A stretch of DNA of 34,327 nt from Phycisphaerales bacterium (GCA_020639095.1 JACKHH010000032.1:1-34327); one strand, 5' to 3'. Positions 25,187 to 33,140 are shown, counted from the first letter of the stretch. Numbers and translations are program-made. The notes: a model not told the origin generated them from the sequence alone.

Positions 25187-27307
25187 ATGGTTTCCGCCGC
25201 ACCTTGCCGAAGGGGCCACGGGGTGAAAGGTAAACTGCAATCCAAGTCAGCGCCCAGTCTCGCGCAGATCTCGACAGCCGCGGTGCGCGGCTTGATGGCT
25301 GAGGACTGCACCAATCTGGACGTCTTTCTGCCCAATGGTGACGGCAAGAATGCCGTGCTCTACAGCAGCGGCGGCACCAAAGGGGCTGCCGATCTCGACA
25401 GCAGTCAATCCATCGGCGTGCTCGACTTCGACCGGCTGCGGGCGAACGGGATTTCGCATGTCTACGTGCGTGCGGAAGACCTGGTGCGCTGCGAGCACGA
25501 ACTCGAAACGCGTCTGCGCGACCTGCTCGCAAACCCGAATCTGACCAGCGGCGACCGCGCGGAAATCGTTCACAGTGCGGGATCAGCGGTTGCACGCGAA
25601 ATCATGTCCAGCGCCCTCTCGCCTGAGAGCCTGACGCGCGCCGCGTCGCTCACCGACGGCATCGTCGAGGGCGTGATGAACGATCCGCACATCGCGGGCT
25701 ACGTGCTCCAGATGGCGGGTCACGAACGCGCCACCGCCAGCCACATGCAGATGGTCTCGACGCTTGCGGTGGTGCTCGGTGCGGAGGTCTATGGCGAAAA
25801 CAGCGATGTACTCAAGTCGCTGGCGCTCGCGGGCATGTTGCACGATGTCGGCAAGTTGTCCGTGCCCGCGGAGATTCTGCACAAACCGGGTGCGCTCACC
25901 GAAGACGAAGTGCAACTCATTCAACAGCACCCGATCGAATCCGTCCGGCTGATCGGCGAAGACCCCAACGTCAATAACCTGGTCCGCCGCGTGATCCTTC
26001 AGCATCACGAGCGCCTTGATGGCCGCGGGTATCCCTTGGGGCTGCGTGAGTGCGACATATTGCCGTACAGCCGGTTGCTCAGCATCGTGGATTCGTTCCA
26101 CGCGATGATCGGCCCGCGGACTTATCGCGCAGCCATGTCGGTCGATGACGCGAACCGTGTTATGGGCCACCAAGCCGGGAAGCAATTTGACGCGGACATT
26201 CTTGAGCGCTGGATCAAAGTGTGCGACCGCCACAGCGGGATTCGCCGGGAGGCGCGCAACGCACGCATCAGCGAAGAGGACGATCGCTCCGCCAAGAACG
26301 AGCACGTCCCGAACAAGTCGAAGCGCAGCGCCATTTCTCAACGCCGGCCCCGCTTCGTGTGTACGAACAACGCGATGGTCCGCTGCATCTACACCGGCAG
26401 GCTCGCCGACACGTCGCCCGCGCCGGACGAATTCGGCGCGTGCGTTCACGATGTGTCGCACGGCGGCATGTGCATCTACAGCGCCTATCCGATGTATCGC
26501 GGCGAAGTGGTTTGCGTGCGAATCAAGGGCGACAAGGGCTCGGAGTGGATCCGCAGCATGGTCACGTGGTGCTCAGTCCACGACGTCGACGTCTACAAGG
26601 TCGGGCTCAAATTCATGGAGCGGATCGCGGACGAGAATGTCTGCGAACGCGACGAAGTCGAACCGATGGGCGGGTACACCACTCAACCCGTGCCCAAGCC
26701 AGAGAAGCGCAAACTAGAAAAAGACGTCGACGCTGACGACGGCGACGAGAAATCCGCGCCGATCAACAACAAGCGCGAGGACGCGCTGAAACGACTCGCC
26801 GCGATCGCGTGCATGCGCAGCACGACCACGCACGCGCAACGCACCGTGATCGTCCTTTCGACGTCGGGCGACGTCGCCATCCGGCAAAAAGCGCTCGACG
26901 TGCTCATGCAGATCAACACGCGGGCCACGCGCGAGGCGCTGGCTGCGATGCTGCACGATCCCAACGCCGAGGTGCGCACTCGCGCCATCGGCGCCGTCGC
27001 CGTCTGCGAGATTCACGAGGCCATCGAAACGCTGCGCGAGATGCTGCTCAGTCCCAACGAGGAGGAAGTACTCAGTGCGGCCGGTGCCCTTGGGCAACTC
27101 AAGGACTGGAGCGGGCTGCGTTACGTCGCGACGACGCTGGAAGCCGACGGCCCGAACCTGCGCCTCGCGGTCCGCGCGTTCAGCCAGATCACCGGTCACC
27201 GCTTCCCCGCCAACCGTGAAGGCATCGCCTCCGCCAGGCGCTACTGGACCGCGCGCAAGAAGGAACTCTCCAAGAAGATGCGCGACCTGATGCCGTCCAT
27301 GCAGTAG
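25187..27307 (+). CDS. HD-GYP phosphodiesterase fused to PilZ and HEAT repeats
   Basis: A 706-residue cytoplasmic protein when started at the ATG at 25187 (GAAGGG four bases before); GTG codons at 25136 and 25223 are alternatives. An N-terminal region (20-125) of unclear fold precedes HD-GYP (about 175-355), which has HDVGK (219-223), QQHP, HH (273-274) and an intact DGRGYPLGL (278-286). A PilZ-like domain (about 386-478) follows, with DVSHGG (422-427) matching DxSxxG; the upstream arginine motif reads RRPR instead of RxxxR. After a charged linker come two to four HEAT-like repeats (about 560-675). HD-GYP enzymes hydrolyse cyclic di-GMP and PilZ binds it, so PilZ may sense substrate and HEAT repeats contact a partner. 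It lies apart from other genes. Confidence 0.88.
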   Translation: MVSAAPCRRGHGVKGKLQSKSAPSLAQISTAAVRGLMAEDCTNLDVFLPNGDGKNAVLYSSGGTKGAADLDSSQSIGVLDFDRLRANGISHVYVRAEDLVRCEHELETRLRDLLANPNLTSGDRAEIVHSAGSAVAREIMSSALSPESLTRAASLTDGIVEGVMNDPHIAGYVLQMAGHERATASHMQMVSTLAVVLGAEVYGENSDVLKSLALAGMLHDVGKLSVPAEILHKPGALTEDEVQLIQQHPIESVRLIGEDPNVNNLVRRVILQHHERLDGRGYPLGLRECDILPYSRLLSIVDSFHAMIGPRTYRAAMSVDDANRVMGHQAGKQFDADILERWIKVCDRHSGIRREARNARISEEDDRSAKNEHVPNKSKRSAISQRRPRFVCTNNAMVRCIYTGRLADTSPAPDEFGACVHDVSHGGMCIYSAYPMYRGEVVCVRIKGDKGSEWIRSMVTWCSVHDVDVYKVGLKFMERIADENVCERDEVEPMGGYTTQPVPKPEKRKLEKDVDADDGDEKSAPINNKREDALKRLAAIACMRSTTTHAQRTVIVLSTSGDVAIRQKALDVLMQINTRATREALAAMLHDPNAEVRTRAIGAVAVCEIHEAIETLREMLLSPNEEEVLSAAGALGQLKDWSGLRYVATTLEADGPNLRLAVRAFSQITGHRFPANREGIASARRYWTARKKELSKKMRDLMPSMQ

Positions 27308-27548
27308 CAGTGATCGCAACTGGCCACACTTGACGACCGAACCACTGACCATCTCATTCAACCAAGCATTGCACTCGTCAAACGTTTGTGCGTGCAAACG
27401 CGGCCGGAATATCGGAACTGCCCACCAGTTTCTCGCGATCAGAAGCTTCCCATGGTTGCGCTTGTGTGCGGGCGTTGTGAATTGAATACTTGAGCAAGCG
27501 CGGCGCACGCCGCAACCGAGCTACACCATCCGGGGGGGACATCCGAAA

Positions 27549-29060
27549 ATGAGTACGATCAAACAACGTCGAGTCTGCGCGCCTGTATGCAGTTACTCCA
27601 GGCGAGTGTTCACGGCCCTCATGTTCACGTGCGGCCTGTTCTTGGTGGACGGAATGCTCGCCTGTAGCGCGGAGCCTGAACTCCGCGACGATACTGAATT
27701 TTTGACGGTGGACGTCAACGCGCCTGACCCTTCGGAGAATGAACCGCCTGAGGATACGCTGTTCAATCCGGCAGAGGCGCCATCTGACGAGCCGACCGAT
27801 ACGGCAAGCGACCTGCCCACTGAGGTACTGGACGATGAACCGGCCGATGGCGAGATCGACGAACCCACTGGAGCCGCCAGCGAAGTACCCACCGATGTGG
27901 TAGGCGACGAACCCTCGCCACTACCCGGTGGCGGATCGCTGGATGATCGGTCCGAAGAACCGACCGAACCGTCAACCGACATTCCAACGCACGAGCAAGT
28001 TCTGGAAGTCCTGCGGTCGCTGCCGCCGCTCCCGAAACCGCATCACTACGCTCCGTCCGTGATCGGCTACCTTCCGGAATGGCGTGACTACACGCGCGAA
28101 ATCGTACGAATCACGCGATCGAGCGGAGTTGCGGGTGCATACGGTGCGGGCAGAACGCGTCTAGCTGTGCAGGCTGCCGTCGAAGCGAACGAGTCTGAAC
28201 CCGACGCCATTCCGACGGTACTGAACATGTACTGGGATCCCTGGTTGGTGGAGTATCGAAATAGTCCGCATCCGCCCACTGACTTTGGCGAGCAATACAC
28301 TTCGGGCCTGGAACGAATGCGCTCGACGCTGCTCGATCAACGCGCGTGGATCGACGACGCGAACGCCGAATTCGGTTCGGACATCAGGGTCGAACAATTC
28401 TTCCTGGAGATCGAATTCTGGTCAATTCCATTGGACGACGACGGCACGTGGGCTGCGGCGGTGTTGCGCCGCCAGGATGAGTGCCACGATATGGTCAAGT
28501 CGATCTTCCCGGATGCAAAGGTCGCGTGGTACAACCGCGGCGACGTCCATCAGAAGAGCCGCGATAATGGCTTGACCTTCTATTCGGGGAACCGCCTGTT
28601 CACTGGCGCCGAAAAAGGCGACCAATGTACCAACACCGTGTACTCACTTGGCCGTGGAATGGACCCGACCTTGGAGACGATGCGACAAACGATCGCCAAT
28701 GTCGACCAGACCTACGGTGACGACGTTCCAGTAATCCCGTTCCTCGCACTGGGAGCCGGTTACCGTTTCATGATGGACAACCCGTACACCAAGCACATGT
28801 ACCGAGTCTGGGATTATGACATCGTGGACTCATACAAAATGGGAATGTTCATCAACTTGCCCATTTACGCGAATAGCGAGGGCAATGTCATACTTGGTGC
28901 GGATTGGAACCGCGTACCAGCCGTCATGTTCTGGCCAGAACTCCTGGACCACAAGTTTGACGACGAAGCGAGTGTCAATATCCGCATGAAGCACTTCGTC
29001 GCATACTGCTGCGGCGCGACGGAGACGCCGTTTCCCACGAATCTATGGCCATACAGGTAG
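27549..29060 (+). CDS. Putative lipoprotein with acidic linker and barrel-like domain
   Basis: A 503-residue exported protein. The basic N-terminus and helix (20-36) end in GMLAC, a near-lipobox with the acylated cysteine at C39. Residues 45-150 are an acidic, proline-rich linker of degenerate DEPTDxASDLPTEV units. The remaining ~350 residues form one domain with segments such as VIGYLPEWRDY, TVLNMYWDPW, RVEQFFLEIEFW, KVAWYNRGD and VPVIPFLALGAG that alternate like the strands of a TIM barrel with acidic and aromatic residues in place. This suggests a glycoside-hydrolase-like fold, but I recognise no family. A weak promoter (TTGTGT, 17 bases, AATACT) lies at 27462-27490. The stop is at 29060, before a strong hairpin. 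Confidence 0.75.
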   Translation: MSTIKQRRVCAPVCSYSRRVFTALMFTCGLFLVDGMLACSAEPELRDDTEFLTVDVNAPDPSENEPPEDTLFNPAEAPSDEPTDTASDLPTEVLDDEPADGEIDEPTGAASEVPTDVVGDEPSPLPGGGSLDDRSEEPTEPSTDIPTHEQVLEVLRSLPPLPKPHHYAPSVIGYLPEWRDYTREIVRITRSSGVAGAYGAGRTRLAVQAAVEANESEPDAIPTVLNMYWDPWLVEYRNSPHPPTDFGEQYTSGLERMRSTLLDQRAWIDDANAEFGSDIRVEQFFLEIEFWSIPLDDDGTWAAAVLRRQDECHDMVKSIFPDAKVAWYNRGDVHQKSRDNGLTFYSGNRLFTGAEKGDQCTNTVYSLGRGMDPTLETMRQTIANVDQTYGDDVPVIPFLALGAGYRFMMDNPYTKHMYRVWDYDIVDSYKMGMFINLPIYANSEGNVILGADWNRVPAVMFWPELLDHKFDDEASVNIRMKHFVAYCCGATETPFPTNLWPYR

Positions 29061-29104
29061 CGCAGCGCGCGCCGTCGAGGAACTCACAAGCCGAGCACTT
29101 AGCA

Positions 29105-29143
29105 GGCGCGTTGCCAAACACCTGCGGCGTTTGGCGACGCGCC
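29105..29143. terminator. 15-bp hairpin between convergent genes
   Basis: GGCGCGTTGCCAAAC (29105-29119) pairs with GTTTGGCGACGCGCC (29129-29143) over 15 positions with one G-T wobble and a nine-base loop. It lies between the lipoprotein stop (29060) and the TPR gene stop (29231), so it could end transcription from both sides. There is no T-run on either strand. Confidence 0.6.
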
Positions 29144-29230
29144 GCCAAGCTGGGTGCATGCAGGGAGCATCCAGGCAGATACACGACCTGGTACTGACGA
29201 TGGGCTGAAACGGCAGCCGCGCGAAAACCG

Positions 29231-29701
29231 TTACAGTTCGCCCACCGGGTCGTCGAGCACCACGCGTGCTCCGTAGGGGTCACCGAGCAAAGCGAACTTC
29301 AGTCTCTCAAGTTTGCCCAAACCGCGCCGCCATCTTGAGATCGCGTTGCGCAACCGAGTCACACCGGGGCCGTCCCCACACAGCGGCTCATCCAGGGTGG
29401 CTTCGCAACCCGCGATATTCCCGCAAAGCAGCAGCGCGGTTGCGAAATTCCGCATCGCGACGGGCGCGGCGTCCTCGCGGTAACACACGCCACCGTCGGT
29501 CAAAACCATGCTGCGGAAATGGGCAAGCGCTTTGTCGCTCTCACCAAGCCGCATCCAGCACACACCCAGCGCGTTTTGCATTTCCAGTGACCGGGACGAA
29601 CTGTGCAGCAGACTATTGCAGGCTTCCGAGTTACGCCCGGCATCCATTGCTTCGCGTACGCGCTGCATGACCGCGCGTGAATCGTATTTGTTTGTAACCA
29701 T
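29231..29701 (-). CDS. Small TPR-like protein, function unknown
   Basis: A 156-residue soluble protein beginning MVTNKYDSRAVMQRV. The stretch ACNSLLHSSSRSLEMQNALGVCWMRLGESDKALAHF is a TPR-like helix pair (about residues 28-65), followed by another pair including MRNFATALLLCGN. The C-terminal RWRRGLGKLERLKFALLGDPYG is basic and helical. TPR proteins bind partners, and no catalytic motif is present. I chose the ATG at 29701; in-frame starts at 29716 and 29770 are possible. No neighbour on the same strand is close, so no operon context is available. Confidence 0.7.
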   Translation of the reverse strand: MVTNKYDSRAVMQRVREAMDAGRNSEACNSLLHSSSRSLEMQNALGVCWMRLGESDKALAHFRSMVLTDGGVCYREDAAPVAMRNFATALLLCGNIAGCEATLDEPLCGDGPGVTRLRNAISRWRRGLGKLERLKFALLGDPYGARVVLDDPVGEL

Positions 29702-29838
29702 GTGAATACACCCCATTTTGTACCTTGACTGTCGCAACCATCGACCTACGGAATGAATGGACCAATCCACCGCGCGACCACAAATGGACCGCGGCGTCGA
29801 CAGGAATTGTGGAACTCACTTTGTACCGCGGTGTGCGA

Positions 29839-30201
29839 CTAGATCGTCAGAAGGCAACGCAACGACAGAAGGGATGTGGAGCCTGCGTCTGCGTCCGCAA
29901 TCGGACGCCCGCAATGGTCAAGCGGACGCGATGCGCCAACACGAATCCGCGAGGAGGAGTCACATAGGAGCGCAAGTGAACTGCGCTCGGGCGCGCGATC
30001 ACGCGGACGCTCGGATCGCGGGTCGAGAACACGTGGATCAATCGCCGCACCCGTCGATGCGTCCATTCGTGGCGCGTCGCTGACGCGCACGGCAGAGGGG
30101 CACGCGATTGCCTCGTCCCCTGATGCAAACGGCGCGGACGCACCGGCAAGCACAGCGCAGATGCTTATTGCGATAATCCCAATGGAACCACGTGGTTTCA
30201 T
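29839..30201 (-). CDS. Small putative secreted protein
   Basis: A 120-residue frame starting MKPRGSIGIIAISICAVLAG. It has a basic start, a hydrophobic core and an ASAPFASG cleavage-like region, a good signal peptide. GGAG lies ten bases before the ATG. The rest, rich in Arg, Ser, Asp and Pro with three cysteines, looks disordered and belongs to no family I know. The frame on the opposite strand is longer but has no start signal. It could be a real exported peptide or a chance frame in GC-rich DNA. Confidence 0.5.
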   Translation of the reverse strand: MKPRGSIGIIAISICAVLAGASAPFASGDEAIACPSAVRVSDAPRMDASTGAAIDPRVLDPRSERPRDRAPERSSLALLCDSSSRIRVGASRPLDHCGRPIADADAGSTSLLSLRCLLTI

Positions 30202-30404
30202 GACGACTACGCTCCGATTCCAGCATGACGCGCCGCCATACCGGTACCGTTATTCTATCCACGGTCGCAACTGCATTGTACCTGCGGCGCGACCGGCAAG
30301 GCGATTGGCACGACCTGTGTCAACCGCCACTTTAGCGACGCGGGTTCGGGCAGCGCGCCGCCAGGGCAATCCAATTGATACCGATCCGTTACCGGCGATT
30401 GATC

Positions 30405-30432
30405 TTGGCTTTTTGGCAATGTGTGGTATACT
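30405..30432 (+). promoter_or_regulatory. Candidate sigma-70-type promoter
   Basis: TTGGCT (30405-30410), a 16-base spacer and TATACT (30427-30432). It points toward the secreted protein starting at 30817. The hexamers match four and five of six consensus bases. Confidence 0.42.
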
Positions 30433-30777
30433 TGACGCGAACTACGAGCGGTGGGTGTCTGCCCGTGGAGCGTGGCCCCGGCTGGTAATCGCACCCCTCC
30501 CGATCTTCGTAAGGTTTGGTCACAGGCTGAACCATTCCCAAACATTTACATCTTAGCGTGAGCGCGTCGTAGATCGCTTGCCGTACGTCTGCGGTGAAGC
30601 GCCACCTGCGAGACGCCTGCGGCGGCGCGTGCTGCACCGTGCCATCGTACGGAACGGAGTGGGCGAGCAACGCGCGCAGAATGGCAACCTGGGGGAGGTG
30701 TATGCGCTGGGAAATTGGTCAACCACACTGTTTGAAACGAAGTTCGCCGATTTTCGGTGTAGAAGAATGTCTGTACA

Positions 30778-30795
30778 TCCGTGCTTCGGCACGGA
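30778..30795 (+). promoter_or_regulatory. UUCG-tetraloop hairpin next to the ribosome-binding site
   Basis: TCCGTGC-TTCG-GCACGGA is a perfect 7-bp stem capped by C(UUCG)G, an exceptionally stable tetraloop. It ends five bases before the GAGAGGG ribosome-binding site (30801-30807) of the next gene. It could protect the mRNA 5' end or limit ribosome access. Confidence 0.6.
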
Positions 30796-30816
30796 CTTAC
30801 GAGAGGGAATACTGAA

Positions 30817-31269
30817 ATGACTCGCAAATACATGAAACTGGTGGCTGGGGGCACTGCGACCGTCGCACTGATTCTCCTTGTGGCAGCCGCGTTTACCGTC
30901 AATGCGCAAGCGTCGAATGATCAATCGCCGGCTACCAAGCCGGCAATGGCCAAGGACGTCGTACTCACCGGCACGGTCGTAGACTTGCACTGCTACATGA
31001 CCGGCGCCATGCCCTCCGGTGACGCCGCGAAGTGCACAGCTGACTGCATCCGTGCCGGCGTACCGGCTGGCCTGGAAACCGACATCGGGCTCGTCGTGCT
31101 CGGCCAAGGCATGCAGGGCGCGTCAAAGGCTCTTCTGCCGTATGCACATCAGTTTGTCGAGGTGCGCGGCAAGCTGTTTGAACGCGATGGCGTGAAGTAC
31201 CTCGACATCGCATCCGTCGAAAAGGCACCGAAGCTCACCGAAGAAGAAGGCGGAGAGACAGAGAACTGA
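30817..31269 (+). CDS. Small secreted protein with conserved-looking cysteine motif
   Basis: A 150-residue exported protein. MTRKYMKLVAGGTATVALILLVAAAFTVNAQA is a signal peptide with a plausible cut after AQA. The mature part has a beta-rich core, VVLTGTVVDLHCYMTG, then KCTADCIRAGVPAGLE and HQFVEVRGKLFERDGVKYLDI, ending in an acidic tail. I have the impression that small exported proteins with a GxVVDLxCY...C-x3-C...GxPxGL pattern recur in planctomycetes and related phyla, but I know no function; the cysteines and His could bind a metal or haem. The ATG at 30817 has GAGAGGG nine bases before; an upstream ATG at 30781 precedes this site and lies in the hairpin, so it is rejected. Confidence 0.8.
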   Translation: MTRKYMKLVAGGTATVALILLVAAAFTVNAQASNDQSPATKPAMAKDVVLTGTVVDLHCYMTGAMPSGDAAKCTADCIRAGVPAGLETDIGLVVLGQGMQGASKALLPYAHQFVEVRGKLFERDGVKYLDIASVEKAPKLTEEEGGETEN

Positions 31270-31484
31270 TGCCTCGCAAAGGCACCGCGTCCTCGTGCGT
31301 GCATCGCACTTCGGTAAAACCAAGTCATGAAATAGGGTCGGGGCGCGCTGTCGCGGGGGGAAGATGGCGCGTCCCGCTGAAAAGGTTTTGGGCTACTATC
31401 GTTCGAACGTCATGTGTGCGTTCGGCAGAACAGGAGCGAATGTCCGCCGCGTGCGGTCATTCAATATCAGAAAGGAATCGAGCA

Positions 31485-31631
31485 GTGGCAAGCAACCCAC
31501 CCGCCGGCAAACCTGGAAGCAATCCCGGACAGACCGCAAAGCCGGGCACACCCGGCCAGACACCGGACAAGTCGCGTACGACTACACCACCGGGAACAGG
31601 TAAGCCGATGCCGAAACCCGGAAAGAAATAG
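31485..31631 (+). CDS. 48-residue Pro/Gly/Lys-rich micro-protein
   Basis: The GTG at 31485 has AAGGA eight bases upstream. The product, MASNPPAGKPGSNPGQTAKPG and so on to MPKPGKK, is made almost only of Pro, Gly, Lys, Thr, Ser, Asn and Gln; it is strongly basic and must be disordered. The repeated unit is roughly PGxxPGQTxKPGT. It could bind nucleic acid or an acidic polymer, but that is a guess. A hairpin terminator follows 28 bases after the stop, which supports a real transcription unit. The frame is open further upstream, but that part lacks this composition. Confidence 0.6.
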   Translation: MASNPPAGKPGSNPGQTAKPGTPGQTPDKSRTTTPPGTGKPMPKPGKK

Positions 31632-31658
31632 ACCCCTCCGAGTCGCGCAATGCTACGA

Positions 31659-31697
31659 GCGGGTGCGGCCATCGCGCCGCATCCGCTTGTTCGTATT
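31659..31697 (+). terminator. Hairpin terminator after the micro-protein gene
   Basis: GCGGGTGCGGC (31659-31669) and GCCGCATCCGC (31676-31686) form an 11-bp stem with one G-T pair and a six-base loop, followed by TTGTTCGTATT. The T-rich tail is weak but the stem is strong and well placed. Confidence 0.58.
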
Positions 31698-31744
31698 GCC
31701 TTGCGCGCACATGTCACGTAAATGTCGTACGCGCGAATAGGCTC

Positions 31745-31859
31745 ATTGTGGTGCAGGCATCTTGCCTGCATATCCATGAAACGACGACGCCTATTGCACT
31801 ACCGTTAGTGATGCGCCTGTGGTGCCCTATCGATGCAGGCTGGAAGCCTGCACCACAAT
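31745..31859. repeat. REP-like pair of facing palindromes (TGCAGGC core)
   Basis: Positions 31745-31771 and 31833-31859 are inverted copies of each other: both start ATTGTGGTGCAGGC and end GCCTGCAT, differing only in the five-base loop (ATCTT against TTCCA). Each arm is a hairpin with a 7-8 bp stem. The arms face each other across 61 bases. The differences fall only in the loops, so the stem is what is conserved. The sequence family is different from the pair at 4901-4977 but the architecture is the same. Confidence 0.8.
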
Positions 31860-31918
31860 ACCTATCACCGCGCGTTGATTCCTATGAACGGTTTCAAAAA
31901 GTGCGGCATGCGAGTCGG

Positions 31919-32767
31919 CTAGTCGAGGAACATCAGGTTCGCCCGCGATGGGGCGCGGTGTTCCTCGTTCACGTGCACGCGATGCCAGCGACCAAGATGC
32001 AGCGTCGCATGATCGGGATGCCAGACCCGGCCTCTGGCGTAGAGTTCTGGGTCGCGGGTCATCTGGCTCCAACGCCATCCGTTCGCATCGGGATTCTTGC
32101 GAAGCAGGGCTTGGTAGTCCCCGAGCGACAACGTGAGGTTCCGCGACTGGCACACGTACACGATCTGCCCGCCGAGGCGATACGCAAACTCGAGGATGTG
32201 CGGCTTGCCGCCGGCAGTTCGCACGAGCGGCTCGCGTTTGAGAATACGCTTACCACCGAAGGAACGATTCGTCGGAACGAAGAACCACTCGCCCTGACGA
32301 ATGAACGTCTCCGAACGCCGGCTGTAACGCTCGTCGCCGGCGACGTCGTTCCGATCGAGCTCAGTCCTGACAGCCGGTGGCATCAACGCCTCCATCGCCG
32401 TCGCGATGCTGTACACGCCCTTGCTGGGAACGGCAGCGCTGAACCAGTGCCGCTCGTCAAACCCGCAGAGGAACTTGTCCGCCTGATCGGTCTCGCCGTT
32501 GCTCACCGCGAGCAGCAAGTGCTGGCGAGCCCGATCAACATCGACGACGCGCAGCGTGGCATCGCGGCCTGCGTACGAAACCTCGAAGCGTTCTTGCCCG
32601 TCGACCGTGCGCACATCCACGCGCACGGGCGTTTGCCCTGCCCGCGCGAACGGCTCGCAGTGCATAAGCCGGCGAGCGTGCGGGTCGAAATGGCGTCGAA
32701 ACTTCTCGTTGCGAATCTCAACGTTCGCACCGATCGCATGAAACATGTTGACAACTTCGGTACTCAC
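31919..32767 (-). CDS. Protein of unknown function, 282 residues
   Basis: A soluble, acidic-basic mixed protein with no signal peptide or membrane helix. Noticeable segments are LMHCEPFARAGQTPVRVDVRTVDGQERFEVSY, LLLAVSNGETDQADKFLCGFDERHWFSAAVP, YSIATAMEALMPP, RQGEWFFVPTNRSF and the C-terminal RGRVWHPDHATLHLGRWHRVHVNEE. I cannot name its family, but the pattern of conserved-looking aromatic, His and Arg residues and the clear ribosome-binding site argue that it is real. The start is GTG at 32767 with AAAGG about eight bases before. A plus-strand frame of 373 codons covers the same DNA but has no start signal. A promoter and a 25-codon micro-ORF lie upstream on the same strand. Confidence 0.78.
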   Translation of the reverse strand: MSTEVVNMFHAIGANVEIRNEKFRRHFDPHARRLMHCEPFARAGQTPVRVDVRTVDGQERFEVSYAGRDATLRVVDVDRARQHLLLAVSNGETDQADKFLCGFDERHWFSAAVPSKGVYSIATAMEALMPPAVRTELDRNDVAGDERYSRRSETFIRQGEWFFVPTNRSFGGKRILKREPLVRTAGGKPHILEFAYRLGGQIVYVCQSRNLTLSLGDYQALLRKNPDANGWRWSQMTRDPELYARGRVWHPDHATLHLGRWHRVHVNEEHRAPSRANLMFLD

Positions 32768-32988
32768 TTTGATTACCTTTCTATCTCGCGCCGATGTGGG
32801 CGCGCAGTATCACCGTGTCGAGCACGTCGTGCTCAACGAACAGGCCGCGATGAACCGCGGCACGCGTGAGCGCAGCGCATACCAAGGGCGCAAACGCCGA
32901 GCGCAACGCACACAAATGCAGGACTCAGGTGGGAATTACACGCGAATGAACAGCGGTGGGACGAGAGAGCGAACCCGCGCTACTCAGT

Positions 32989-33066
32989 CTAATCCACGGC
33001 CGAGGATGCGCGTGATGATTCGCACCCAGCGATCAGGATGTATGAGTGACTGAACAGTACGAGCAT
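32989..33066 (-). CDS. 25-residue micro-ORF with strong ribosome-binding site
   Basis: AGGAG (33073-33077) lies six bases before the ATG at 33066, one of the best start signals in the window. The peptide is MLVLFSHSYILIAGC followed by ten mostly Ser/Ala residues and a TAG stop. It contains a lipobox-like LIAGC, but the N-terminus has no basic residue and the signal would be only 14 residues long, so it need not be a lipoprotein. It sits between the promoter and the unknown-function gene 222 bases downstream and may be a leader peptide. No regulatory codon bias is obvious. Confidence 0.5.
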   Translation of the reverse strand: MLVLFSHSYILIAGCESSRASSAVD

Positions 33067-33112
33067 GCAACTCTCCTAGAATGGAAGCCAATTCGGAACA
33101 ATAAGGATTGGA

Positions 33113-33140
33113 AATATACAACGTGATTGTGGAAAGTCAA
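33113..33140 (-). promoter_or_regulatory. Sigma-70-type promoter of the unknown-function gene
   Basis: Read on the minus strand: TTGACT (33140-33135), a 16-base spacer, TATATT (33118-33113). Five of six bases match consensus in each hexamer, and the local sequence is A/T-rich. It is followed 36 bases later by a strong ribosome-binding site. Confidence 0.65.

Larger units (their letters stand above)
30202..30816. other. Divergent intergenic region with possible long leader
   Basis: A 615-base gap between two small secreted-protein genes that point away from each other. It holds a promoter-like pair at 30405-30432 and a UUCG-type hairpin at 30778-30795, both on the plus strand. The overlapping frames have neither start signals nor family resemblance. 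If the promoter is real, the downstream gene has a leader of roughly 380 bases. Confidence 0.5.

Noticed and set aside
25583..26461. 292-codon minus-strand open frame
   Set aside because: Antisense to the HD-GYP region with intact catalytic motifs.
30389..30670. Minus-strand frame containing SRRWRFTADVRQAIYDAL, reminiscent of a helix-turn-helix or transposase start
   Set aside because: Too short, no start signal, and it overlaps the promoter-like and structured region; the resemblance is too weak to call a pseudogene.
31400..31409. Perfect palindrome CGTTCGAACG
   Set aside because: Ten bases is short in GC-rich DNA; no promoter context places it as an operator.
31748..32869. 373-codon plus-strand open frame
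   Set aside because: It starts inside the REP-like pair and is antisense to the 282-residue gene, which has a better start signal and a protein-like composition.
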